Part shown: positions 24,201 through 33,816 of the stretch, piece by piece
Position numbering within the stretch: the stretch's first letter is position 1
How the letters are laid out: each line of letters begins with the position of its first letter
Assembly (NCBI RefSeq): GCF_028009165.1
Contig: NW_026611618.1
Coordinates: 1,860,001 to 1,924,000, forward strand
DNA from: Akanthomyces muscarius
Lineage: Eukaryota > Ascomycota > Sordariomycetes > Hypocreales > Cordycipitaceae
Length of the DNA: 64,000 nucleotides
Direction of reading: 5' to 3'
The notes under the pieces: model-generated
Told to the model about the DNA's origin: nothing
What the model saw: only the letters and a program-made list of their open reading frames with translations
The model's database searches: none
Made by a program: the position numbers and the translations under genes

Positions 24201-24763
24201 GAAAAGGCAATGAGCCGCATGAGGTCGTCGACGGTGCGGTAGACAAAGACACCGTGGGCGTCGTGGCCAGGCGTCCGCCGCGGCAGCACGGCGCTGGAGC
24301 CGGTGGCGAGGACGAGGACGTCGTAGGACACGGTCTGGCCGGTCTCGCAGTGGACCGCCTTGGAGGCGGTGTCGATGTCGACGACCTTGGTGTTGATGTG
24401 GCACGCGAGGCCATTTTTCGCCGTTGTGTCATACTGTAGCACCACGTTCAGCGATGAGTTATGTAGACGAGATTGTGAGGGACCTACCCATTCTTGTGGA
24501 TTGAGGTATAAATTCGGAATCTCGCGGTGGTTGAAGAAGCTGGTCAGTCCCACGCGGTTATACGCCAGATATGGCTCTTCACCGAGGACGGTAATGTCGT
24601 ATTCCCGCTCTTTTGTGTCGTATTTAATAATCTTTTCTCTGTTTTGAGGTCAGAATCGTGGTGTAGGGGTACTTGTGCGTCCGGCAGCTTACATGAATGA
24701 CATGCCTACCATGCCGAGGCCGACAATGACGAGCCTCTTCCGAGGACGGTCTGTTTCTGCCAT
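21219..24763 (-). CDS. niiA: assimilatory nitrite reductase [NAD(P)H]
   Basis: Reduces nitrite to ammonium in the cytosol, the second step of nitrate assimilation. Four exons (24763-24693, 24638-24488, 24433-22422, 22335-21219) give 1116 residues. The introns are 54, 54 and 86 nt. The second keeps frame and has no stop, so a reader could miss it; removing it restores the family join [13 protein letters not shown]. Domains in order: FAD/NAD(P)-binding (VIVGLGMVG near residue 12), a BFD-like [2Fe-2S] region ([10 protein letters not shown] ... GTGCGGC), nitrite/sulfite reductase repeats, the sirohaem/4Fe-4S ligands (CVGSTWC and GCVREC, C-x5-C and C-x3-C), and a C-terminal Rieske-like domain (CPHKRAF and CPHHKRNF). 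GATA sites and a NirA-like site lie upstream. No niaD or nitrate transporter is adjacent. Confidence 0.97.
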
Positions 24764-24928
24764 TTTGAATCGAAGCCGTATCCCTAGCCTTGAAGGTCCA
24801 AACTTTGACAACTGACATTCAGGGAGCAAAGCATTTTAAGATGTGTCGCGCGCTGGCTCATGCGCGCCGTCGGTTGTACAAGCCAATCATCATGTGCTCA
24901 TAGCAAAGTTTGTCTCTGGCCTCCCTCC

Positions 24929-24936
24929 CCGCGGAG
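24929..24936 (-). promoter_or_regulatory. NirA-like binding site upstream of niiA
   Basis: Read on the minus strand the site is CTCCGCGG, an exact match to the Aspergillus NirA consensus CTCCGHGG. It is also seven of eight bases of the Neurospora NIT4 palindrome. It lies about 170 bp before the niiA ATG, a normal distance for nitrate induction. The match is seen in the sequence; activity is inferred. Confidence 0.55.
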
Positions 24937-25009
24937 AAGCATGTTCATAAACGCCATCGCAGTATCATAGCGAGGGCTCACATATTCCCCCCAATGCCGA
25001 CCGATGCCC

Positions 25010-25202
25010 GATAAGCCCAGGGCTGCGCCGGCCCGCCGAGTGCGACAAGCCGTTGATAAGCTGCCCCGATATCCAGGAAATCCGGAGAAGCAGAATCCGG
25101 AGAAGCAAAATCCAAAGGGGGGATGAAGTCGGAACACTAGTTACAGCTTATCTGTGGGCTGGGTACTTTTTTATTTATTTATTATCGTTGATGGTTTTAT
25201 CT
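25010..25202. promoter_or_regulatory. cluster of GATA-factor sites
   Basis: Four HGATAR-type sites fall within 200 bp: CGATAAG at 25009-25015, TGATAAG at 25054-25060, AGATAAG on the minus strand at 25147-25153 and AGATAA on the minus strand at 25197-25202. AreA/NIT2 GATA factors activate nitrogen assimilation genes, and closely spaced sites are typical. The cluster is 250-440 bp from niiA and also within reach of vps25. GATA motifs are common by chance, so single sites carry little weight. Confidence 0.5.
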
Positions 25203-25654
25203 GGGTGGGCGATCGTTGCGCAACGGTTGGTGCGGTATCAGCAACACCCGATTGGCTGGCCTGGTATCTGTGCGGCAAGGTGCTGTGGGCTGGACAGCTG
25301 CCATGTGGCGAGTCCGTCTCTCACTGAGCTACACATGGCAATTGTCATTTTTCTTACCAGTTCAGTCGTCGACAAATTCTCAAGGTTTAGTAGAAAAAAT
25401 AACAATAAAGAATAAAGGATGTGAAAACAAGGCTGATGTAGTTGCACTGCAGCTGCGGTCGTCGCGTGGACAAAAGTCACCCCCACCACACACCCCGCCA
25501 AGAACAGCACCACCGTGGACGCAAACTCACCTCATATCAGCCTCATACTGCATCTCACACAACCACCACACCACACTCACCCCCTACGCCGCCCGCCCTG
25601 CTGTCATCTCAACCGGCAGCCCACAGTCGTCTGTCATCCCACAACTCCGAAACC

Positions 25655-26174
25655 ATGACAACTCCGGCAGCCGCCGCCGCGGACTTCAAGTTCCCGCAAG
25701 AGTACTTCTTCCCCGCCTTCTTCACGCGCCAGACCAACCTGACGACGCGCCACGCCCAGCTGCGCACCTGGGCCGCCCTCGTCCTGTCCTACGCGCGCCA
25801 CCACCGCCTCTTCCGCCTGCGCCTCTCCGAGGCCGCCGACTCGGACCTCTTCCGCAACCGGCGTCTCGAGCGGCGCCTCCAGGCCCCCGACATCCGCGAG
25901 CTCGTCGACGCCATGGTCAAGGACGGGCGGGCCGAGTATCTGGCCGGGCCGGGGTCCTCGGCGGCAGCAGCGGCGGCGCAGGACGGAGGGGGGCTGGACG
26001 TGGTGCTGGTGTACTGGCGCAGGCCCGAGGAGTGGGCGGCGCTCGTCGAGGCGTACGTCGAGGACACGGCGCAAAAGGGGAGCGTGCTGACGGTGTATGA
26101 GCTCTCCGAGGGCGACGGTACGCGCAACACGGGTACGTTTGATTACATGACTATGATGGATCTACCTCGAAAGC

Positions 26175-26206
<32 letters not shown>

Positions 26207-26349
26207 AGGCATGTGCTAACGATGGAGCAAAAACAGAGCTTCACGGCATCGACGGTGAAATCCTGCGCAAAGCACTCAACATACTCGTCAAGCGCGGCAA
26301 GGCCCAGATCTTTGGCCAAGAAGACTCTCTCGGTGTCAAATTCTTTTGA
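25655..26349 (+). CDS. vps25: ESCRT-II subunit Vps25
   Basis: A small winged-helix protein of ESCRT-II, which sorts ubiquitinated cargo into multivesicular endosomes and, in filamentous fungi, also passes alkaline-pH signals. Two exons (25655-26132, 26237-26349) give 196 residues. The N-terminal half has the family's aromatic-rich start (FKFPQEYFFPAFFTRQ). The spliced C-terminus RNTELHGIDGEILRKAL...GKAQIFG ends in the conserved SLGVKFF. The intron is 104 nt and contains a GA microsatellite. The open frame reads through the donor into junk, so an unspliced model would lose the true C-terminus. The ATG 25655 has a good context (AAACCATGA). Upstream frame-extension codons lie in the leader. Confidence 0.93.
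26174..26207 (+). repeat. GA microsatellite inside the vps25 intron
   Basis: About 34 bp of GA repeat with one interruption, placed between donor 26133 and the branch region. It is seen directly; length variation could change intron size but not the protein. Confidence 0.9.
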
Positions 26350-26524
26350 ATTGATGCTGCCCCCAAAAAAGAATGCCGAGTACGTAATCATTACGGGCAT
26401 GGTATATACTTGATACAAAAGCAAAAACAAGAAACGACTTCATCCCAGCTGTATTCTGGGAGATGTAGTAGCAAGATGCCACGGAAACGCCCCTTCCAGC
26501 AAACCCCCGCCAAAGCCCCTCCCT

Positions 26525-29271
26525 TTACTCCTTTTGTCGAAAGACTTCCACCGCAAACTTAGGATCGTACCGGACCTGCTGCGCCATGGCCACGTCCAGC
26601 AGCCAGTCGGGCGCCACGATACGCGGCTCCATGTGGCCCTTGATCGCCATCTCGCGGAAGCGCGGCCACATGGTCTTCTCCTCGGCGCTCGCGCCGCTGA
26701 GTAGGTACACGGGATCCGGCGGCGCTCCGCCGTCCTGCTCCGCCGTCGTCGGCTTGATGGTGGTGCCGCTGCGCGCGCGGTAGATCTTGAAGATGGCCCC
26801 GTTGGCCTCGGCGATGACCTGGTAGCTCTTGGGCCCGTTCTTGATGGTCTCGGTGCAGTACACTGCCACCCCCTGCAAGAGTCGGCCCCGGTTTGCCTTG
26901 GCCCGGCCGACAGACTTGTCCAGCGTCATGTTGTACCGCCGCTCCGCCGCCTTGTCCTTGAGCCTGTGCTCGTGCATGGGCGGCAGCTCGCCCGTCTCAA
27001 GCGCCGCGTCGATGAAGGACGATGAAATCACCTCGGGCCCGCGCGCGAGGGCGCACAAAAACTTGACGGTGCGCACGATATGCGGCGCCGCGAGGTAGTC
27101 GCATGGCTGGCCCTCCTGGACGAGTTGGATGCCCAGATCGCGCAGGTTGCGCTGGATATTGTTAGTACAAATAGACACCACAATAAATTCGGGTTACATC
27201 TTACCCTATCCGCATCTTCTTTATGCTTGTTCTCCACCCATCTCGTAAATCCAGTGAGGATAATGCGCATTTCAACGTCGGGCAACGATGGGCGAGCCTT
27301 CTTGCTTGGTCGCTTTGCAACTTCATCCTCTTTTGCACTCTCCTTCTCCGCGGCCTTCTTCTCCTTTGCGTCCTCCTCGGCGAGCCGCTGTTTCTCGACA
27401 AGGTCAGCAGCGCGTTTGCCGCCAAAAGGGGTGGTGGCCTTGGCGGAGCGCTTCTTCTCCTTTTCGTAAAGGGCAATGTCCGGTGCAATATTTTGCAGCT
27501 TGTCCCTGGCCTTGGCCTTTGCACTACGGCCACCAGTCGACACAACTGACGGTGTGTCATTTTCCTTGCCCGAACGAACGTGGCGTGCCCGCACTGGCGT
27601 CTCGACAGGTGCAGGAGTGGCCTTTTTCGGCGGCGAGTTCTCCGCGTCTTCTGTCATGAGCACATCCTCATCGACATCATGTGCTGTCTGCGCAACGACC
27701 ACGCCGTCAGCAGGTCCATTGTGGTAGGCATTGTCCTCGGCCGCTTCCAGAATCTTGCGCTTCCTCTTGGCACTGCCTGTCATCTCTGCGTCGCCACCCG
27801 GGTAGTACAACTCCTTCAGCTTGCCCTCGTCTAAAAAGGTCTGACCAATAATCTCGCCCAAATTCGTGCGGTGCGGGAAGTGGATGTACTTTGCAATGTT
27901 GATGGGCTTCAGCTGGCACTTGGCGTAGCTTTCCTCGATCCACAGGTGGTTGACGACGTTGACGCCCCATTCCGGCGCCGCCTTGCACTTTTCGCTCGAG
28001 TCGCGCGCGGTGATTAGATGTGTGTTGTCGGCCTTCATCGTCTTGGTAAACTCGGCGCCACAAGCCTTGATGAGGTTCTCCAAGTAGATGCGGGCCTCAC
28101 CGCCGTAGTTGGACACTGTGATTCGGAGGCCGCGAAAGCCTTCGATGCCATTGCGAGGTGTGGGGTAGTGAAGCAGTCGTCTCAGGGATGAGGTCCACGA
28201 GTTTTGAACAATCAGATAGTAGAGCCAAGACAGGTTGCCGACGTCTTTACAGGACTGGGCAGCACGCACGTACTGCGTACCGTCGCGATATTGGCCAATG
28301 TACATGTCGCAGGCATCCACCGTGTCGACCATTTTGCCGCCACCGTTGACGATGATATCCCGAACGGCTTTGGTAAGTCGCGGTGAAATGTTGAGGTCTG
28401 CGCCGAGCAGCACCTTTCGGTGTTGGAAAACAGTGCACGGTGGGCGCACCGAGTCGCCGTCGGGGGGCAATGGCAGCCACTGCGGATTCGGGGACGTGGC
28501 GCCATCCAGGTTGTCGTTGACGGGAATATCGATCTCGTCCTCGGGCGTCTTTTTCATAATCTCAGGATCGGGCAGCAAATAAGGCGTCTCGTCGATTCGC
28601 TTCCCGAGCTTGAAGCAGTCGTCAAACCTGCCAAAACGTGATTAGCGCAGTCGCCCCTTGGTATCATCTTGCATCGGAGAGCTCACCAGTGGGGCAGAAC
28701 AATCTTGCCCTTCCAGCCTTTGGAGAGAGGCACCTGCACCTTGGGGTGGTCCATGGAGAGGGCGCACACATGCGTCGTCAGCTTGGACACGTCCTTGCTT
28801 TCCTGGCCGCCCAGGGCCATGACGGCGCCGAGTATGCTCTCCTTGTCCGTCACGGGCAGGTCCGCGCACGTCACCACCACCTCGGCGAAGATCAGGCGCG
28901 GGTCCGGCGAGAACGGGCGGACCTGCGCGACGCGCCGCTTGCTGATGGACGCCGTGATCCAGTGCGTCGTGACGACGGGTATCATGACGGCCTGCGACTC
29001 GGTGTACTGCTGAAAGTCGATTGTGTTGGATATTATGTGCGTGACGTGGTCAATGGCAATGGTGCCGTTTCGGCGCGGCTCGAGAACTTCGGCGCCATTG
29101 TCTTCGAGAATGGCCGAGAGCTGATCATGTGAAAAAAACCTAAGTCAGAAAGAGTCTGCGATGAAACGGACATCCAGTTGCGGCGTTGCGTACCTCACTG
29201 ATCGCTTTGGGCGTAAGCGAGCTGCTGGGCACAAACGCGATCGCGCACTCATGAAAGACCGCCTCGCCCAT
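26525..29271 (-). CDS. Rtt107/Brc1-like multi-BRCT genome-stability protein
   Basis: Four exons (29271-29194, 29120-28687, 28627-27205, 27151-26525), with introns of 73, 59 and 53 nt, give 853 residues. The N-terminal half reads as several BRCT repeats: the start MGEAVFHECAIAFVPSS, then EVLEPRRNGTIAIDHVTHIIS, GGKMVDTVDACDMYIGQ and ADNTHLITARDSSEKCKAAPEWGVNVVNHLWIE. A Lys/Glu-rich nuclear linker with KRKRK follows, and a C-terminal BRCT pair (from VEMRIILTGF to the end) normally binds phosphorylated H2A. In yeasts such proteins (Rtt107, Brc1) protect stalled replication forks. The role is inferred from architecture; another BRCT scaffold is possible. The fourth exon ends after VEVFRQKE. Transcribed toward vps25, with 175 bp between the stops. 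Confidence 0.85.
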
Positions 29272-30543
29272 GGTCGCGGTTCGCTACAGCAAGTCGTATG
29301 ATTCGTATAAAGTTGGAAAAATCCGCTGTTAAATAGGCAGCATAGCGGTTATGATAGCAAATGCTCTGCGCAGTAAAATGTTGTCTGCCTATGATGCTGC
29401 TCTGGAGGCCGTCGCAGGTTAAAAGGTCTGTTGCCTATTTGTTTAATGTTTGGTGACGCGCCAGAGTGGCGGCGACGCGAACCACTCAGGTGGTCACCTG
29501 ACGCGGCGCGTACCTATTTACCCTAAATGGCCGTGTAAGTCGGAGAATATATGGCCGAGAATAACTATTCAGGCATAAATTTAAATACAGAAACTGTTTC
29601 AATTTTATTGTACTAGGAAACTTTCGGTGCATTGTATTTTTCAGTGTGGCTTCGCTGCGGATGTACCGTCCACGCGCACATCGTCATCCAGCATTTGGCT
29701 CTTGCTTGTTGCTCTGAATGCCTCTCGTGCTAAAGCCCGCGGCTATCGAAGGACTCCAGTCTGGCCACACATGGATATTGTAGTTTTTGGGTTGAGGTAT
29801 TATCCTTTTTCTATCGGCACCAGTCTTTCTGACTATTTTCCATTTGATAATTTTGTTTTCATTTTGTCGACTGCATTACAACGTGCACTATACACGAGCC
29901 TCTGATTGACTTGGTCGCTTCGTAGCTCTACGACTGGATGGACGAAAATATAATTTTAGTTCCGCAAAATTGCGAAAATAGAATATACGAAGTGTACACG
30001 TCTTGTTCTACCGTCTACTAGGCCGGTTGTTGGTGACGGACAGTCGACTCCAGTATGGAACGAGCCAGCCGCTGGCGATAAAAACGCGTGGAAGCGTAAC
30101 GGCGCCGAGGGTGTGACCAATTCTTTTCTTGGCCGCTCAGATAATTCTCCTGTAGCTCATGATATGTTAGCACCTGAATTCAACACGGTAGTTGCTCCCC
30201 ATTCACTACAGCGACCACCTCGGTAGGCTTTCAGAGAACAGTAGAGCGGCGTAGCATCTCCCCTGGCATATTTACTGCCAGAGGAACACATGAGTGATGA
30301 AATTCCTAATCCTGAGAACAAAAAAGAAATGCGAAAATGCCGTAACAGAACTGCGCAGCCCTCGTCTGACCTATATCGCTGCCCGATCTGGCGCTCTTCA
30401 GTATACCAACCCCATTGCATGTACTGGTGAACATTGTGCGCCAGACTCGCCTCGCAAACGAAACAAAAATGCAAATTATACCATAAAAACAAAATTCCAC
30501 AGTAACCTTTATTACATGCCAAGGTTATTCCCGTGCCTGGCCA
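29272..30543. other. AT-rich gene-free interval
   Basis: 1.27 kb between the 5' end of the BRCT gene and the 3' end of the MFS gene, so it should hold the BRCT promoter nearest 29,272. The middle (about 29,500-30,000) is clearly more AT-rich than its surroundings. I see no gene and no transposon remnant that can be named. Confidence 0.55.
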
Positions 30544-32283
30544 TTAGAGCGCCGCCTTGCCTCTCGACTCAAACGGCAGCAGCATCACGATAATTCCCGC
30601 TGCAAGGAACAGGGCGCCGCTGGTATATACGGGCGCGGAGGTTTGGAGATTCGCAAACATGACAATGATGGGCTATATATGTGTTAGAGACAAGTCCGAG
30701 GGAACAGGCGACGTGAGATCTTTTACTTACAGCCATAATGCCAAAGACACGGTTGCAAATGGCAGCCAGCGCATTGCCGGTGCCGCGCTGCGGCGTGGGG
30801 AAAATCTCGGGTGTATAGCCGTATAAAACGGCGTACATGACATTGCTGCAAAAGTTGAAGGCGCAGTTCCAGCCGAGAAGCGCCTCACTGGTGGTGGCGG
30901 TGGTGGAACAGTAGAGGAAGACGCCGGTAAGCACTGTGAAGATGGACAATGTGCCCTTGCGTCCGAGATGGGGCAGCTCAACGAGAAGACCACCGAGCAA
31001 AGCGCCAGGTACACCGAGCGTCGAGATGATAAGCGTATTGCGATACGTCAGGTATGTGCTGCCGTCGCCAAAATCGGCGCCACGGGAATCTTGGATGTAG
31101 GGCAAGAACGCATTGTACAGCGGGAACGCAAGACCAATCAATGCCCAAAGGAGCATGATCAGCGAGGTGCTGATTGCCAGGCGCCTGGTCGAGAAGAGCG
31201 TCTTGATTTTCCTCGTGTCCAGCTTCTCCAAATGTCTGCGCACGGCCGCTGCCGTGTCCGTCTGCGCGACATAGCTCTCGGGTTCGCAGGCGCGGAGGTC
31301 TTCGATCGTGAGGGTGCTCGTTTTCCCGTTGATGCGCGCGACCTCGTGGACGACACGGACAGCATCCTCGTCGCGGCCCTTGCCAATCAGGTACTTGGGC
31401 GACTCATGCAGCTTGAAGAGCAAGAAGCGCGCGAGGAACATGAGCAAGGTCAGGCCGCCCACGGCGATGAGGAAGTAGCGCCAGCCCATGTTGTCCTTGC
31501 GGCGGCACACGGTGGCGTCCTGCGGGCAGGTCAGGTTGCCGAGCAGCGGCCAGGCAATCAGGTTGCAGACGACCTGGGCGACGGCCCAGTCGAGGGAGAG
31601 CACCGTCAGCAGATACTGGTGCGACTGCGGCAGGAACTCGAGGAAGATGGCCGAGTCGACGGGGAGGTTACCTCCGACACCAAAGGACCAAAAGGCGTTG
31701 AAGATGCCAATGGCGGCAAAGTTGGGCGCGCTGGCGGACACGAGGCCCCAAAAGGCCGTGAGGCCAAGGGTCAGGTTAAAGGCCCATTTGCGGCCGAAGA
31801 TGTCGCAGCCAAAACCCCAGAAGGCAGCGCCGGCGAGGAGGCCGATGTTTTGGGCGAGGACGAGGAGCGGCGGGCGCGTGGGCAGGAATTCTTTGGCAAT
31901 GGGTTTGAGGATGAGCGATGTGACAACGGGCCACAGGTTATCACTGGCCCAGCCGAAGCCGACAACCAGGAAGAGCTGCCATTGGTACCAGCCCATGCCA
32001 ATATCTTGAACCTATTATACAAAGGAGCACGAATTAGAATTTCTATGGCGTCTTGTGTGCCGCGGCGACCGTGGCGCGTGGGTGAATGCGCTCACGGCGA
32101 GGCGAGGTTGAGTGGGCTGCAACGTACTGCACGGTTGAGGACCTTGGCCTTGGCCTCGTACACGGGATCCAGCGAGCCTTTGGAAATGACGGTGTCGTCG
32201 TCGTCGCTAATGTTGATGCTGCCATAGTCGGAATGTCTGCGTTCTCCGAGAGACTCGTCGGACAAGTTTGGTTCACCACCCAT
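30544..32283 (-). CDS. MFS transporter, SV2/sugar-transporter-like
   Basis: Three exons (32283-32128, 32011-30731, 30672-30544) give 521 residues with about twelve membrane helices. The cytoplasmic N-terminus is acidic (SDDDDT). The first helix pair (GMGWYQWQLFLVVGFGWASDN) and the loop GCDIFGRKWAF are typical of the organic-cation/SV2-like branch. The late motif GYTPEIFPTPQRGTGNALA is the PESP/R-x-G-x-x-like signature of sugar-porter relatives. Long NLTCPQDATVC and cytosolic loops match fungal members of unknown substrate. The last intron (58 nt) separates GIMA from PIIVMFAN, and the protein ends ESRGKAAL. It probably sits in the plasma or vacuolar membrane. The substrate cannot be read from sequence. 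An isolated gene between divergent or unrelated neighbours. Confidence 0.88.
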
Positions 32284-33816
32284 GTCTGCTGTATGACCGT
32301 CTCTATGACGTGGTGGACGGATGGTGGTCTATAGCTTTTTGGGGGGTGAAGCTACCAAAAGCAGGCGCTGGGTCAGGTCGGGGCAACGTTGGAGAAGATG
32401 CAAGAAGTCGATAGCTCGCGCGTGCAGGTTTGAAATATATATATATATATTAAGCCAGCTTCTGATCGTCTGGTCGAATCTACTGCTGCATCCAGCTTCC
32501 GGCCCCCTCTTTTCCCGGCGCAACCCACGTCAACGGCTTGGTGGTTAGTGCACACCCACGAGCTGAGCTGGGCGAGAGCAACGAAGAAAAAAACAACCGA
32601 GACCTGCCTTGAAGATATTGCGCCATTGGTGAGACAGCTGCGGTGATTGGCCCTAACTAGTGGCGGGCCCTCAGTGCTCAGGCGAGACCATTCTGGGCGC
32701 TGGCGCATGCGGCCACGGGCGGCATGGCGACGCTAGCCTGCCCCGGTGTGGAGAGCTGGGAGGAGTCGACAAGGACAAATGCAGAGAGTTTTCCCGTTCA
32801 CGCAAGGCTCACAGGCAATCTTTCCTCTGTCTGCTGAAAAAGAAATGAGATTGGACTTTGGGCTGATGACGCCGTTGTGAGGAGCCCGACCGTCGTCGCT
32901 GGTGGCTGCTGACAGCGGAGACTGCGTCGCAAACCCAAAAGCCTTTGCCAGCACAATAAGAAAAAGCCAAGGACAGAGCTCGCGTGCAGTTCTGGTCTAG
33001 ATTCCCATGATTCCATTCACGAGTGGCCGTGTCCCACAGTGCGATTACAAATGCAGATCTAAACCAGATCCGCTGACAGCGACATGCTCTAGTCTACGGA
33101 TAGTCAATGCAACTCTACCTTCCGTACAGTGCATTTTTCATTCGCGCCGCTTTCCTCTTACTGTAAACTCTTATTTACTCAACACATCCATGACTCAAGG
33201 ACCTATAGCATCTCGGAGAGCAACCACCACTTTTTGTCAGCCTGCATTGTCGCGCTCCTATACTTGCTCAGCTGCGTAATGATTTTGATCAGAGATGAAT
33301 ACGATTGGGTTGACGCTCTAGGGTCTGGCCAAAGTCAACGCCTACGAAACAGTCCCGTAGGACTCAGTAGACTGCACTGGGATGAGTTATCTGGTGCGAC
33401 ACGAGAGACTGTGGCAGTTGGGTTGCACAATCGTAAAATACCGTCAGTGGAGTGATTGGAGTCGGCACAGATCTTTCCACAGGTTGATTCACTTGCTTGA
33501 GAAGAGACAGCCAACTACTTCACGGGAGGCAATCCAAGCTATAGTATCGATATATAGAATTTCACGAGCAGTGTCACTTCAAGAGTCACATATACACGAC
33601 ACTGGCAGGGAAAAATGGCATACAGCTAAGCGCTAAGTGACAAGGTTGGCGAACGAAGACGACGCAGAGGCCATCATGTGAGCCCCGTTCGTAGGAACCA
33701 TACTACGCAATTCGCACTGTCGCAGCTTCTCCGTGCACATGATAACGTGCGTAACCATCAGGTTCTTTTCGTTTGATGATGCCGCGCCGTTCCTTAAACC
33801 CTGCTTTGTGACGGAT
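32284..33816. other. gene-free interval with an AT microsatellite
   Basis: 1.5 kb between the MFS start and the 3' end of the copper ATPase gene. It holds the MFS promoter next to 32,284 and an AT dinucleotide run. The open frames present (for example 33,129-33,455) show no family resemblance. Confidence 0.55.
32434..32451 (+). repeat. AT dinucleotide microsatellite
   Basis: Eight to nine AT units about 150 bp upstream of the MFS transporter start; simple-sequence DNA. Confidence 0.9.

Larger units (their letters stand above)
24764..25654. other. divergent promoter region, niiA and vps25
   Basis: 891 bp between the divergent starts of niiA and vps25. It contains the nitrogen-regulatory sites listed separately. 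Near 25,080-25,120 is a small direct repeat with the core ATCCGGAGAAGCA. No gene is seen. Confidence 0.7.
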
